In this document: positions 32,512 through 41,631 of the stretch, piece after piece
Layout of the letters: each line of letters begins with the position of its first letter
Numbering within the stretch: the stretch's first letter is position 1
Assembly (NCBI GenBank): GCA_900544375.1
Contig: UQUZ01000011.1
Location: 1-64,000 of the forward strand
Direction: 5' to 3'
Origin: an uncultured Oscillospiraceae bacterium
GTDB taxonomy: Bacteria; Bacillota; Clostridia; Oscillospirales; Acutalibacteraceae
DNA length: 64,000 nucleotides
Program-made: the position numbers and the translations under genes
Notes under the pieces: generated by a model
The model's database searches: none
Seen by the model: only the letters and a program-made list of their open reading frames with translations
What the model was told of the DNA's origin: nothing

Positions 32512-33416
32512 ATCAATTACTCTATTTCATTCGGCGCAACCTGCGCCTATTCTGCGGCAATCGGCTGAATATTTTGCTCTCCTTTGCCTCCGTGCTGATC
32601 GTTATTGGAATCTACATGCTATTTCTACGGGATTTTCTGCTGGATACGGTCACGCGCGCGGGGGTGGAAAGCACGTTCGTCAAAGAGTTCACTGACCGCT
32701 TTATGCTTGCCGGGCTGCTGATTGTTGTTAATACGACCACCTGCTTTGGGATTTTGCAATTGAGTGTTGCCGATACGGAAACCGGCATCCGGCGTGATTA
32801 TCTGGTTGCCCCGGTTTCGCATTTTTCACTGACGATTGGCTATTGGGTGACGGCTGTGCTCATTTCGTTCTTTTTTACTATATGTACCGTATTGGGTGGG
32901 GAGTTATTTTTTCTTATGCGTTATCACCATGCGCTGCCAGGCACAAGCCTCTTCCAAACAGCCGGAACCGTTCTGTTTTCCTCTATGATAAATGCCGCCA
33001 TCCTCCTATGCCTCTCCCGGAGGCTGAAAAGTACGGCCACATTTTCCACCCTGGCAAACCTCTATGGCACTCTAATCGGCTTTCTCGCCGGAGCTTATCT
33101 GCCCTATTCCTTTTATCCCAGCTGGCTGCGCGGCATGCTTTTTTACTTTCCGCCAACGCAGGCGGTCAGCGTGCTGCGGCAGCTCTATACCGAGCATTTA
33201 AGAATCCCGCTCGCGCAGCATCGCCCTGCGGAATTTCTGCCGGCGCTTTTGCAATCCTTTGGCATCGAGCTCCGGCTACATGGCTCCTGTGTGGCCATGC
33301 AGCGCCAATATGGGCTGATGGCGTTCCTCTTTTTGCTGCTCATGCTCTGCCTCTGGGCTGGCGGGCTCGAAAATAAACCGCTGCAAAAAAATCCACCGGC
33401 AGCACACCGCTGCTAA
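32508..33416 (+). CDS. ABC-2 type permease
   Basis: A 302-residue integral membrane protein with six predicted helices and the ABC-2 layout: the first helix near 22-42 after a basic N-terminus, four in the middle (about 65-210, with a hydrophilic re-entrant region after SSMINAAILLCLSRRLKSTA and YLPYSFYPSWLRGMLFYFPPT), and one at the C-terminus. It pairs with the ATPase whose stop it overlaps (ATGA). Substrate unknown. It converges on splB with only 5 nt between stop codons and no terminator. Confidence 0.9.
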   Translation: MNQLLYFIRRNLRLFCGNRLNILLSFASVLIVIGIYMLFLRDFLLDTVTRAGVESTFVKEFTDRFMLAGLLIVVNTTTCFGILQLSVADTETGIRRDYLVAPVSHFSLTIGYWVTAVLISFFFTICTVLGGELFFLMRYHHALPGTSLFQTAGTVLFSSMINAAILLCLSRRLKSTATFSTLANLYGTLIGFLAGAYLPYSFYPSWLRGMLFYFPPTQAVSVLRQLYTEHLRIPLAQHRPAEFLPALLQSFGIELRLHGSCVAMQRQYGLMAFLFLLLMLCLWAGGLENKPLQKNPPAAHRC

Positions 33417-33421
33417 GCCAA

Positions 33422-34417
33422 TCAGACAAAATATAAAAGACGCATTTCTCCAAGCCATTTTTCTAGTTCGCCGCGTAAAAAAAGCTCCGCCTGTGCGCGC
33501 TGCTCCGGACGGTAGCAATATTTTCCCGCCCCGCGCCCGGTCATCAGAGCGGCATCATAAAGCTGCGCTGCATTGGGAAAAGCTTCCTGATTGATCGCCC
33601 TATGAACATAACTATAGGTCATTAATATCACCTCAATCGCCGCCTGCCGTTTTACGGCGGGCGATAATTCATCCGCAAGGCGCTCCAGCAGCCGGCGATA
33701 GGCCTGCTGCCAATTTTCCACCAAAATGACGGGCGCGATTAGAAGCCCCGGCCGGTAGCCCGCCTCGCACAGGCGGTTGAGCGCGCGGATGCGATTTGGC
33801 AGCGGCGAGGTGCCGAGCTCCACCTTCCGGATCACTTCCTCCGGATTCACGCTCATGCGCACAATCGTCCGGCCGTTGTGCCGCAGCGGCAACAGAGGCT
33901 CCACCCGATCAAACTTGGTGGGAAACGTCAAAAAGCCCTTTGGGCTGTCCGCAAAGCGTTCAATCGTCCACGGCAGGTTTCCCGTAATTGTGTTCTCTAA
34001 AATCAAATCGCTATTGCTGCCGATTTCAAAGGTTAGATCCCGGTCAGCGGACGCGGCCGTTTTCATCAGCTTTTCGAGCATCTGCTCCCGGTTGACAAAC
34101 AGGCGCAGATAAGCGCATTTGTTATAGTGACAAACCAGATAGCAATAAAGGCACATCGCCGTGCAGCCGGATGACGTATATGGGACAAGGAAATCCGATC
34201 CCTTGCGATTCGGCACATAGCGGTGTGTTTTGCGCACGCCCAGGACGAGGTGACGCTTTAGCTGCGCAAATGCGCTGTTCGGCTGAGTGCGCAGGCTGTC
34301 GATTCGGTTATGGCTTTCAATCTCCGTCCAGGTAACGTCCGCGTACTTCTCCCGCAGCTGCCTACCCAGCGGATAATGAAGAACAGCAGGCTCATAAAAA
34401 ACTTGATCTGGAAACAT
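33422..34417 (-). CDS. splB: Spore photoproduct lyase family radical SAM protein
   Basis: A 331-residue radical SAM enzyme. The cluster motif CTAMCLYC (CxxxCxxC) follows HRYVPNRKGSDFLVPYTSSG, which is diagnostic of SplB. The enzyme repairs the thymine dimer known as spore photoproduct during germination, so the organism is expected to form spores, in agreement with the spoIIA operon at 57-58.6 kb. GAGTGGGG lies 6 nt before the ATG. It is divergent from perR. Confidence 0.93.
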   Translation of the reverse strand: MFPDQVFYEPAVLHYPLGRQLREKYADVTWTEIESHNRIDSLRTQPNSAFAQLKRHLVLGVRKTHRYVPNRKGSDFLVPYTSSGCTAMCLYCYLVCHYNKCAYLRLFVNREQMLEKLMKTAASADRDLTFEIGSNSDLILENTITGNLPWTIERFADSPKGFLTFPTKFDRVEPLLPLRHNGRTIVRMSVNPEEVIRKVELGTSPLPNRIRALNRLCEAGYRPGLLIAPVILVENWQQAYRRLLERLADELSPAVKRQAAIEVILMTYSYVHRAINQEAFPNAAQLYDAALMTGRGAGKYCYRPEQRAQAELFLRGELEKWLGEMRLLYFV

Positions 34418-34563
34418 AAAATCCCCACTCTTTCAGAAATCTAGCCCTATAAATGCTAGTTTGCCCGAAAGAGGCGCTAATCATTGCCCGACGGCCAGAT
34501 TGACTTTCTTTTCATCCCCCTGATCTCGCAGAAAAAAGTTTTTTAAAAAATTGAGAAAAAGGC

Positions 34564-34614
34564 TTGACATCTCCTTCAAAAAATATATAATAACAGTAAC
34601 GATTATCATTATTG
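34564..34614 (+). promoter_or_regulatory. Promoter and probable Fur/PerR box of perR
   Basis: TTGACA (34564-34569), 16-nt spacer, TATAAT (34586-34591), then an AT-rich sequence GTAACGATTATCATTATTG (34596-34614) that resembles a Fur-family box overlapping the transcription start. It fits autoregulation. Confidence 0.65.
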
Positions 34615-34628
34615 AATGGATGGTTCCC

Positions 34629-35015
34629 ATGGCACTTATAAAACGCAGCCGTCAGCGCGAGGCAATTCTCAGCGAACTATGCGGCCGGACCGACCACCCC
34701 ACGGCGGAGGAGCTTTACCTCTCCTTAAAAGAGGAACTGCCAAACCTGAGCCTTGGCACGGTCTATCGTAACCTCTCCCTCCTAAGTGAGGAAGGAATCA
34801 TTTTAAAGCTCTCCTGTGGAGGTGCGGATCACTTCGACGGCAACACGGCGCAGCACTACCACTTTTTATGCAATCGCTGCGGCCGTTTGTATGATCTGCC
34901 CATGCCGGTATTTAAAGAGCTGGACCGGGAGGCACAAAAGTATCTCCCCTGTTCGGCTGACTACCACCGACTGACGTTCTACGGTATCTGCCAGAATTGC
35001 ATGGAGAAGCACTGA
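34629..35015 (+). CDS. Fur-family peroxide regulator (PerR-like)
   Basis: A 128-residue Fur-family repressor. An N-terminal winged helix (SRQREAILSELCGRTDHPTAE to SLGTVYRNLSLLSEEGII) is followed by the metal-binding domain with HYHFLCNRCGRLYDL and a C-terminal CQNCMEKH zinc knuckle; DHFDGNTAQHYHF provides the regulatory His and Asp ligands typical of PerR. It sits directly upstream of rubrerythrin, a classic PerR target. The start at 34629 is one of two ATGs three codons apart; the ribosome site is weak. Confidence 0.88.
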   Translation: MALIKRSRQREAILSELCGRTDHPTAEELYLSLKEELPNLSLGTVYRNLSLLSEEGIILKLSCGGADHFDGNTAQHYHFLCNRCGRLYDLPMPVFKELDREAQKYLPCSADYHRLTFYGICQNCMEKH

Positions 35016-35053
35016 TGAAATTCCGGTGGCCTGGAATGCCTGGATTTCATCAG
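35012..35053 (+). terminator. Hairpin after the PerR-like gene
   Basis: CTGATGAAAT and ATTTCATCAG pair around a 22-nt loop, overlapping the stop codon. There is no T run, so it may attenuate rather than end transcription into rubrerythrin. Confidence 0.5.
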
Positions 35054-35124
35054 CGGTTCCCTGCGGAGCCTTCTACAATAAAGATAATCAAAAAATACTT
35101 AACATCATATGGAGGTCATGAATC

Positions 35125-35667
35125 ATGAAGAAGTTTGTTTGCAGCGTTTGCGGTTATGTTTACGAGGGAGAAGAAGCGCCGGAGTTCTGCCCCGTCTGCA
35201 AGGCGCCCCGTGAAAAGTTCAATGAGGTCACAGGCGAAATGGCATGGGCTGACGAGCATCGGATCGGCGTTGCCAAGGGCGTAGAAGAGGATATCGTGGA
35301 AGATCTGCGTGCAAACTTTATGGGTGAGTGCACAGAGGTTGGCATGTATCTTGCCATGAGCCGCCAGGCAGACCGCGAGGGCTACCCCGAGGTTGGCGAA
35401 GCTTACAAGCGCATTGCTTATGAAGAGGCAGAGCACGCCGCGAAATTTGCCGAGCTGTTGGGTGAAGTTGTTGCCGCGGATACCAAGGAAAACCTGCGCG
35501 TTCGCGTTGAGGCGGAATATGGCGCAACGGAAGGCAAGCTCAAGCTCGCCAAGCGTGCCAAGGCGCTGAACTACGATGCAATCCATGATACTGTGCATGA
35601 GATGTGCAAGGATGAAGCTCGCCACGGCAAAGCCTTCAAGGGCTTGCTGGAGCGTTATTTCGGCTAA
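35125..35667 (+). CDS. Rubrerythrin (rubredoxin domain first)
   Basis: A 180-residue reverse-type rubrerythrin that reduces hydrogen peroxide with electrons from NADH through its rubredoxin domain. Rubredoxin comes first (CSVCGYVY and CPVCKAP, residues 6-27) and the ferritin-like diiron domain second, with the iron ligands in GECTEVGMYLAM, YEEAEHAAKFAEL and KDEARHGKAF. In reverse rubrerythrins of Clostridium this protein is strongly induced by oxygen and controlled by PerR, the product of the preceding gene. GGAGG is about 10 nt upstream. Confidence 0.95.
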   Translation: MKKFVCSVCGYVYEGEEAPEFCPVCKAPREKFNEVTGEMAWADEHRIGVAKGVEEDIVEDLRANFMGECTEVGMYLAMSRQADREGYPEVGEAYKRIAYEEAEHAAKFAELLGEVVAADTKENLRVRVEAEYGATEGKLKLAKRAKALNYDAIHDTVHEMCKDEARHGKAFKGLLERYFG

Positions 35668-35705
35668 AATATAAATCAATAGAAGCCTGCATTCTCTATT
35701 TTTTC

Positions 35706-35748
35706 GAACAACAAACCGGCCGTGCCTGAAAGGTACGGCCGGTTTGTT
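35706..35748 (+). terminator. Terminator of the rubrerythrin gene
   Basis: CCGGCCGT and ACGGCCGG pair, extended by AACAAA/TTTGTT, around an 11-nt loop. Confidence 0.85.
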
Positions 35749-35751
35749 GCC

Positions 35752-35780
35752 TTGACTTTCTATTTGCTATATGCTACTTT
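35752..35780 (+). promoter_or_regulatory. Promoter of the two small membrane-protein genes
   Basis: TTGACT (35752-35757), 17-nt spacer, TACTTT (35775-35780). Confidence 0.6.
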
Positions 35781-35828
35781 TGAATGGGATGATTTGGTTG
35801 ATTTTTATCAGTTGAAAGGAGGAAAGTT

Positions 35829-36416
35829 ATGGAGATTTGTCGAATATGCGGCACACCCTTACAGCCTGGAAAAATAGATAGCATTACAACCGAAACCGGC
35901 GAAAAATGCATTTGCATCGCTTGCGGCACACAGGTAAAAGCCCTAATCAAACAGGCTGAACCATCTGCCGCCGCGGCAAGGAGCTATTTTAAGCAACGCA
36001 GGCTGCGCACCATCGACCCGGAGGTTAAGGCTTATCTCGCCGCTCTCTGCGGTGAAAACGAAGCTGTCACCAGCTCCCCGCCCGCTTCAAAACCGCCTGA
36101 CCCACAGACTAACCCGCAGAAAGACTACTGGGGCGCCGGTGCAAAGCGGCAAGCAAGCGAAAGCATTGGAGGCATCGATTCCTCCTTCTGGATTTCCTCC
36201 CTGAAAGTAGTCATGGCGGTGCTGTTCTTCGCCATCCTGCTCGGTGGGGGAATGATGGCATTCGCATCGGGCAACGCTTTTTTGGGGGTTCTCATTTTGA
36301 TCTTCTCTTTGCTGTTGGCCGTTGCCAGCATCACAGGCGGCATGGTGTTGCTGCATATCGCAGAAGATGTTTCCGCCATCCGTTATTGGATCTTTCACAA
36401 CCAAACCGGCCACTAA
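35829..36416 (+). CDS. Zinc-ribbon membrane protein of unknown function
   Basis: A 195-residue protein. The first 40 residues form a zinc ribbon (CRICG and CIACG pairs). A polar linker of some 80 residues follows, then two adjacent transmembrane helices (about 127-150 and 155-180) and a short tail. Such proteins often sense or regulate at the membrane, but no family is recognised. GAAAGGAGG is 8 nt before the ATG. The next gene, another membrane protein, begins 69 nt later. Confidence 0.7.
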   Translation: MEICRICGTPLQPGKIDSITTETGEKCICIACGTQVKALIKQAEPSAAAARSYFKQRRLRTIDPEVKAYLAALCGENEAVTSSPPASKPPDPQTNPQKDYWGAGAKRQASESIGGIDSSFWISSLKVVMAVLFFAILLGGGMMAFASGNAFLGVLILIFSLLLAVASITGGMVLLHIAEDVSAIRYWIFHNQTGH

Positions 36417-36485
36417 TAAGCGCCGCCGCACGCCTCGTCAATTCATCGAGAAATTTTGTTTTTAAGAGGAAAGGACGCGACTGTT

Positions 36486-37019
36486 ATGAGCAAAATTTTT
36501 GTTGGCCTGCTTTTGGTCTTTCTGGATATCAACTTCACCTTTAATACCACAACGATTGGCCTGCTGCCCGATTTTATCGGCTATTTCATCCTAATCGGCG
36601 GGCTGGCGGAGATGGCGGCAGTAAACAGTCATTTTGGCAAAGCAAGACCGTTTGCAATTGCTATGGCGATTTATACCCTGATTCTATATATTCTGGATCT
36701 GATTGGCCTATCTGCCGCCCTCGGCTATGCCGCAACCATCCTGGGGCTTCTCTCCACCCTCATCTCCCTCTATATCTCCTACCATATTGTGCAGGGCGTG
36801 CTGGAGCTGGAGAGCGCGCAGGCCCGCAGCCTGAACGGCGCGCCTTTGTTTACCACATGGAAAGTGATGGCCGTTGCCGACATATTGGCATATCTGCTGC
36901 TCTTCATCCCGGGGCTGAATGTGATCTGCATCATCGTACGCTTTGTTTTCGGCGTGGTCTTTCTGGTCCATCTAAACCGGACAAGAAAAGCCTATGAATG
37001 CCCCCCGGCCAATTTTTAA
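36486..37019 (+). CDS. Polytopic membrane protein of unknown function
   Basis: A 177-residue protein with about five transmembrane helices. The N-terminus, VGLLLVFLDINFTF followed by GLLPDFIGYFILIGGL, with the LPDFIGY motif, is known from small uncharacterised clostridial membrane proteins, but I cannot name a function. The ATG at 36486 follows AGGAAAGGA by about 10 nt. It probably shares a transcript with the zinc-ribbon protein. Confidence 0.7.
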   Translation: MSKIFVGLLLVFLDINFTFNTTTIGLLPDFIGYFILIGGLAEMAAVNSHFGKARPFAIAMAIYTLILYILDLIGLSAALGYAATILGLLSTLISLYISYHIVQGVLELESAQARSLNGAPLFTTWKVMAVADILAYLLLFIPGLNVICIIVRFVFGVVFLVHLNRTRKAYECPPANF

Positions 37020-37045
37020 ATCCCCATTCCTCTTAGCCTCTGCAC

Positions 37046-37074
37046 TTGACACGTCTCTCCCCTTCCGATACACT
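37046..37074 (+). promoter_or_regulatory. Promoter of the GH16 gene
   Basis: Perfect TTGACA (37046-37051), 17-nt spacer, TACACT (37069-37074). Confidence 0.75.
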
Positions 37075-37122
37075 GGAAGCAAACGCGGCGCAAAGCCGCG
37101 CGACGGAAAGGATGGGAAAAAC

Positions 37123-38160
37123 ATGAAAAAGTGGATTGCATTGATGATGGCCTGTTTGCTCTGCGGCGGCCTGTTCCTCACCGGCTGCGGAAAAAAAGAA
37201 AACCCGGATAGTTGGAAAAACGAAGCCTATGACCTCTCCCTGCCGACGCTTGGGCAGGATGGCTGGTATCTGGTGTTTGAGGATCAATTTGAAGGCGACG
37301 GACTCAACCAGAACATCCAATTTGGAGAACAATACAAGGGAAATCGAGAAATCTGGACGACCTCCCCGCATGCCATCCGCTGGGAAAGCGACGATAAAAG
37401 CCGCCCGGAGCAGGGCTGTTGGTGGTGCCCGGAGATGGTTACAGTGAAAGACGGCAATGTGGAAATCCACTCCCGTTATGAGACGAACCACACCTGCGAT
37501 GGAACCTGCCCGGCCAGCGGCCGCTTTACAGGCGGCATCGAAACCCGGCGCATTACGGGCGACAACAACAGCAACAAGGGCAGCAGCGATGAAATCCTCT
37601 TCGGGCAGGCGTTCGGCTATTTTGAGGCGCGCGTGAAATTCCCGGATACGGACGGCCTATGGTCCGCCTTCTGGCTGCAATCCTCCAATCAGCGCAAAGT
37701 GGCGAGCGAGGGCGTGGACGGCACGGAGATCGACATATTCGAAAGCGCGTTCCGCAGGAGCAAAACCAGCAAAATGGGCCACGCCCTGCTGTGGAACGGC
37801 TATGGAGCGTTTTCCAAGGTGGATGACAGCATCGTGGAGTTGGAGCAGGATCTCTACGACGGCTACCATACCTTCGCCTTGAAATGGACGCCGGAATATT
37901 ACGTTTTTTACATCGACGGCAAGCCGACTTGGGCCTCCATGGGCGGCGGCGTTTCCAAGGTGCAGGAATTTTTGCGGCTGACCGTAGAAATTGATGCGGG
38001 CGACGCCTACGGCCCGCACGGGCAGAAGATCGGAAAATTTGATGAGGCGAGTGAGAGTATCTTCTATGTGGATTATGTAAAGGTCTGGCAAAATGAGAAT
38101 TATACGCCGTATCAGATTGACGACGCAAAATTTCCGGGCGAGTTGGATTTAGCAAATTAA
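37123..38160 (+). CDS. Glycoside hydrolase family 16 lipoprotein
   Basis: A 345-residue surface-anchored GH16 enzyme (lipobox LTGC, Cys22). The catalytic signature GTEIDIFES gives nucleophile Glu202, Asp204 and acid/base Glu207. The beta-sandwich segments GYFEARVKFPDTDGLWSAFW and YHTFALKWTPEYYVFYIDGKP fit family 16, which cleaves beta-1,3 or beta-1,4 glucans and galactans; the exact substrate is unknown. An extra cysteine-rich loop (CWWCPEM and CDGTCPASGR, about 100-135) sits before the active site. GGAAAGGATGGG precedes the ATG. Monocistronic with its own promoter and terminator. Confidence 0.93.
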   Translation: MKKWIALMMACLLCGGLFLTGCGKKENPDSWKNEAYDLSLPTLGQDGWYLVFEDQFEGDGLNQNIQFGEQYKGNREIWTTSPHAIRWESDDKSRPEQGCWWCPEMVTVKDGNVEIHSRYETNHTCDGTCPASGRFTGGIETRRITGDNNSNKGSSDEILFGQAFGYFEARVKFPDTDGLWSAFWLQSSNQRKVASEGVDGTEIDIFESAFRRSKTSKMGHALLWNGYGAFSKVDDSIVELEQDLYDGYHTFALKWTPEYYVFYIDGKPTWASMGGGVSKVQEFLRLTVEIDAGDAYGPHGQKIGKFDEASESIFYVDYVKVWQNENYTPYQIDDAKFPGELDLAN

Positions 38161-38173
38161 ACGGATGGAATAA

Positions 38174-38216
38174 ACTGCTGCAAAACATAATGCTCTGTGT
38201 TTTGCAGCAGTTTTTT
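38174..38216 (+). terminator. Terminator of the GH16 gene
   Basis: A 13-bp stem CTGCTGCAAAACA / TGTTTTGCAGCAG with a 10-nt loop is followed by six T. Confidence 0.92.
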
Positions 38217-38270
38217 ACAAAGCGCTGCAAACATTACCCGAATTATTAAATACACATTGCTAAAAAGAAT

Positions 38271-38308
38271 GGAAACGCCTCAGACGGCGGAAGCTGTCCG
38301 AGGCGTTA
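38271..38308 (-). terminator. Terminator of htpG
   Basis: AACGCCTC(A/G)GAC and its complement (12 bp, one mismatch) pair around a 10-nt loop, ending with a T-rich tract on the minus strand. Confidence 0.8.
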
Positions 38309-38329
38309 TTTGCTCATGTTCTATTCATT

Positions 38330-40237
38330 TTACACCATCAACTCGCACACCGCGTTCGAGAACGCCACCGGGTCCTCCACCGGCATACCCTCGATCAGCT
38401 CCGCTTGCGTATAGAGCAGCTGTGCGTAGGTTTTCAGCTTCTCCTGATCCTCTGCATAGAGCTTTGACAGCTTCTCAAAGATCGGGTGGGAAGCGTTGAC
38501 TTCCAGCACGCGCTCGGCCTTCACCTTTTGATCGTTTGGCATGGCGTTTAAAACCTTCTCCATCTCAATGGAGAGCATGCCCTCGTTAGAGAGACACACA
38601 GGATGGCTCTTGAGCCGCTTGGAAAGAACAACTGCTTTTACCTTGCCATCCAGCGCATCCTTCATGAAGGTGAGCAGGTCCTTATTCTCCTCCGTCTGCT
38701 TCTCAAACTCCTTCTTCTCCTCTTCGGTATCGAGGTCAAGATCGCTGGCGGAAACGGATTTAAACTCCTTCTCGCTATAATCATGCATCATTTGGAGAGC
38801 GAATTCGTCCACGTCGTCCGTCAGATACAAAATCTCATAGCCCTTGTCCTTGACAAGCTCAGTCTGCGGCAGCCGCTCGATCTGCTCGCGGCTCTCGCCG
38901 CCGGCATAGTAAATATATTTCTGGTCTTCCTTCATGCGAGAAACGTATTCCTCGAGCGTAACGAGCTTCTGCTCGCTGCTCGAATAGAACAGCAGCAGAT
39001 CCTGAAGCAGCTCTTTATTCGCGCCGAAGCCGTTATACACGCCGTATTTGAGTTGAAGGCCAAAGTTCTTGAAGAACTCCTCATACTTTTCGCGGTCATT
39101 TTTGAGCATGGAGAGCAGCTCGGATTTGATCTTCTTCTCCAGCCGGGAGGCGATCACCTTGAGCTGGCGGTCATGCTGGAGCATTTCGCGGGAAATGTTC
39201 AGGGAGAGATCCTCCGAATCCACCAGGCCCTTGACAAAGCTGAAGTGATCGGGTAGCAGGTCCTTGCAGGAATCCATGATGAGCACGCCGCTGGCATAGA
39301 GCTTGAGGCCCTTTTCATAATCGCGCGTGTAGTAATTATAGGGCGCTTTCGCGGGGATGAAAAGCAGAGCGTGATAGGTGGCCGCGCCCTCCGTATAAGT
39401 ATGGATCACCTTGAGCGGATCGCTGTAATCAAAGAATTTCTCTTTGTAGAAGCTGTTGTAATCCTCATCCGTCAGCTCATTTTTATTTTTGCGCCAAATC
39501 GGCACCATGCTGTTGAGGGTTTCCACCTCCGTGTAGGTCTCATATTCCGGGGCCTTCTCCTCGTCCGCTTCCTCCCCTTCCGGCTGCTCCTTCATGCGGC
39601 TCTTTTCGACCTCCATGCGGATGGGGTAGCGGATATAGTCGGAATACTTGCGCACCAGCTCCTGAACACGGTAGGATTCGAGGAATTCGCTGTATTTTTC
39701 ATCCTCTGTATCCTCTTTGATGGTCAATACAATTTGCGTGCCGTTCGACGCCTTTTCGCAGGGCTCAACGGTATACCCCTCCGCGCCGTTGGATTCCCAT
39801 ACATACGCTTCGTCCGCACCATAGGCCCTGCTGTAAACCTTCACGTTGGCGGCCACCATGAAGGCGGAATAAAAGCCCACGCCGAACTGGCCAATAATAT
39901 CGATATCCTCTTTGGCCTCGTTCTCCTGCTTGAAAGCGAGCGAGCCGCTCTTTGCGATCACGCCGAGGTTGTTTTCCAGCTCCTCCTTCGTCATGCCGCA
40001 GCCATTGTCCGTAATGGTCAAGGTGCGGTTCTCCTTATCGATGGCAAGCTCGATGGAAAAATCATCGCGGTTGAGGCCCGTATTACCGTCGGACAGCGCA
40101 TGGTAATAGAGCTTATCAATCGCATCGCTGGCGTTAGAGATCAGCTCGCGGAGAAAGATCTCCTTGTGCGTGTAAATGGAGTTGATCATCAGGTCGAGAA
40201 GGCGTTTGGATTCGGCTTTGAACTGCTTCATTTTCAT
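38330..40237 (-). CDS. htpG: Molecular chaperone HtpG (Hsp90)
   Basis: A 635-residue Hsp90. The N-terminal GHKL ATPase shows ELISNASDAIDKL, DNGCGMTKEEL and GQFGVGFYSAF; the middle domain and C-terminal dimerisation domain follow, with the normal bacterial length. It lacks the eukaryotic MEEVD tail, as expected. The start is the ATG at 40237 (or two codons later), with AGGGG about 11 nt upstream. A perfect CIRCE operator lies 43 nt before it, so control by HrcA is expected. Confidence 0.97.
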   Translation of the reverse strand: MKMKQFKAESKRLLDLMINSIYTHKEIFLRELISNASDAIDKLYYHALSDGNTGLNRDDFSIELAIDKENRTLTITDNGCGMTKEELENNLGVIAKSGSLAFKQENEAKEDIDIIGQFGVGFYSAFMVAANVKVYSRAYGADEAYVWESNGAEGYTVEPCEKASNGTQIVLTIKEDTEDEKYSEFLESYRVQELVRKYSDYIRYPIRMEVEKSRMKEQPEGEEADEEKAPEYETYTEVETLNSMVPIWRKNKNELTDEDYNSFYKEKFFDYSDPLKVIHTYTEGAATYHALLFIPAKAPYNYYTRDYEKGLKLYASGVLIMDSCKDLLPDHFSFVKGLVDSEDLSLNISREMLQHDRQLKVIASRLEKKIKSELLSMLKNDREKYEEFFKNFGLQLKYGVYNGFGANKELLQDLLLFYSSSEQKLVTLEEYVSRMKEDQKYIYYAGGESREQIERLPQTELVKDKGYEILYLTDDVDEFALQMMHDYSEKEFKSVSASDLDLDTEEEKKEFEKQTEENKDLLTFMKDALDGKVKAVVLSKRLKSHPVCLSNEGMLSIEMEKVLNAMPNDQKVKAERVLEVNASHPIFEKLSKLYAEDQEKLKTYAQLLYTQAELIEGMPVEDPVAFSNAVCELMV

Positions 40238-40279
40238 GCTGACAGACACCCCTGTATCAAAATTTATATGTCCATAATT

Positions 40280-40306
40280 TTAGCACTCATTTCCTTTGAG
40301 TGCTAA
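40280..40306 (-). promoter_or_regulatory. CIRCE operator (HrcA binding site) of htpG
   Basis: TTAGCACTC, 9 nt, GAGTGCTAA: a perfect match to the CIRCE consensus. It overlaps the leader just before htpG. Confidence 0.96.
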
Positions 40307-40458
40307 ATGATATGATACGGGGTAATTATGAATATATGATTGGGAATTTATGAACGAATTGAAAACGAAGCCAAATCATTTTTAAATATCGCTTTGTATA
40401 GAATCCAAAACTGGTTGTTTCTATAAAAACACATTTCATTTATTGTAACAAATGAATA

Positions 40459-40487
40459 TTTACAGGTAATTGGATTTTATATACAAT
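40459..40487 (+). promoter_or_regulatory. Promoter of the bacteriocin cluster
   Basis: TTTACA (40459-40464), 17-nt spacer, TACAAT (40482-40487), about 105 nt before the first permease gene. The region is AT-rich and otherwise without genes. Confidence 0.7.
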
Positions 40488-40593
40488 AAAGCTACGATCG
40501 AAAGTTCTATGGTTCTATAAATTTATGAAACCGTCTGATTGTATGTAACGCAGAGGCAGATTACGGTTATTTTATCTGATAAGAGGGGTTTAT

Positions 40594-41631
40594 ATGCGAC
40601 AATTACTGCACCATTCTGCGATGCTGCTTCTTTTTTTCTGCATCATTTCATTTTGTTGTATGCTATCGAGCGCGGCAATCACCCCTATCCTCACAAAACA
40701 ATACCCATATGCTTCTGCCATGTCAAAACACACAATACAATTCGAGACGATAGCAGCCAACGGGCACAGTGCTTTTACAAACCGCCATTTGTTACAATTT
40801 ATTCTAGAAAATACGGAAATCACCTTGTTGCGGGAAGTCCCGCTCTCCCAGGGAACTGAATTTTTTTCTTTAAAAAATCCATCTGATTTCTATGAGCTTA
40901 AGAACGGTCTCGATTTTACCAACAACGATATGCTGAAGGGTGCAAACAAAATTGTTCTCTCGAAAACGCTGCTAGACCGTCAGTCGATCCATACGAATTG
41001 GTATTCTCATGAGGGAATGAACTATGAAATCATCGGAGTTTATCAATCTGGAGTTAGCCGTTACTACGTTCCTCTTATCAGTGTGTTAAAAAATGCGCCC
41101 GATCTGCCGGCTACAGGAACTTTTTATTTGGACGGCGCAGATAACACAACGGCAATCTTTGAAAAATTAAAAGCATATATTGCATCTATCGACGCAACCA
41201 CGTCCGTCTCCTCCAGGCGGGCGCTGTCAGGCGTGTTGCCTTCCTCTGATTTAAAAGCGTTTTTCTTGCTGGCAGGTGGCGTTTCCGTTTTGCTGCTTCT
41301 AAATATGCATTATGTGTTGGCATATTGGCTAGAAGGTAGAAAAACAGAAATTTTTATTCGCTTGCTGACCGGGGCCACCAACAAAAAACTCCTGTTCTAT
41401 CTGACATCCCGCTACCTACTGCTTGCATGGATCGGGGCCGCTGCCGGAATTTTATGCGCATCTCTTTGTTTAAAATATAGGCTTTTTCTCCTGGAACCGC
41501 CTGCTTGGGAGCAATGTATAATAATGACTGGAACCGGGTTGGGAATCACGCTTTTGATTGGCGTTCTACTCTGTATTCTGACTGTAAGACAAACGATCAA
41601 ACACTCTAATCATGTGGAGAAAGTACAATGA
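40594..41631 (+). CDS. FtsX-like permease A of the bacteriocin cluster
   Basis: A 345-residue membrane protein. One N-terminal helix (about 9-30) is followed by an extracellular domain of about 200 residues, then three helices near 225-250, 270-295 and 305-330. This is the MacB/FtsX layout. Together with permease B it resembles one long FtsX-type protein of lactococcin-972 loci cut in two. It may form the bacteriocin exporter or its immunity pump. AAGAGGGG is about 7 nt before the ATG. Its stop overlaps the next gene (ATGATG). Confidence 0.72.
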   Translation: MRQLLHHSAMLLLFFCIISFCCMLSSAAITPILTKQYPYASAMSKHTIQFETIAANGHSAFTNRHLLQFILENTEITLLREVPLSQGTEFFSLKNPSDFYELKNGLDFTNNDMLKGANKIVLSKTLLDRQSIHTNWYSHEGMNYEIIGVYQSGVSRYYVPLISVLKNAPDLPATGTFYLDGADNTTAIFEKLKAYIASIDATTSVSSRRALSGVLPSSDLKAFFLLAGGVSVLLLLNMHYVLAYWLEGRKTEIFIRLLTGATNKKLLFYLTSRYLLLAWIGAAAGILCASLCLKYRLFLLEPPAWEQCIIMTGTGLGITLLIGVLLCILTVRQTIKHSNHVEKVQ

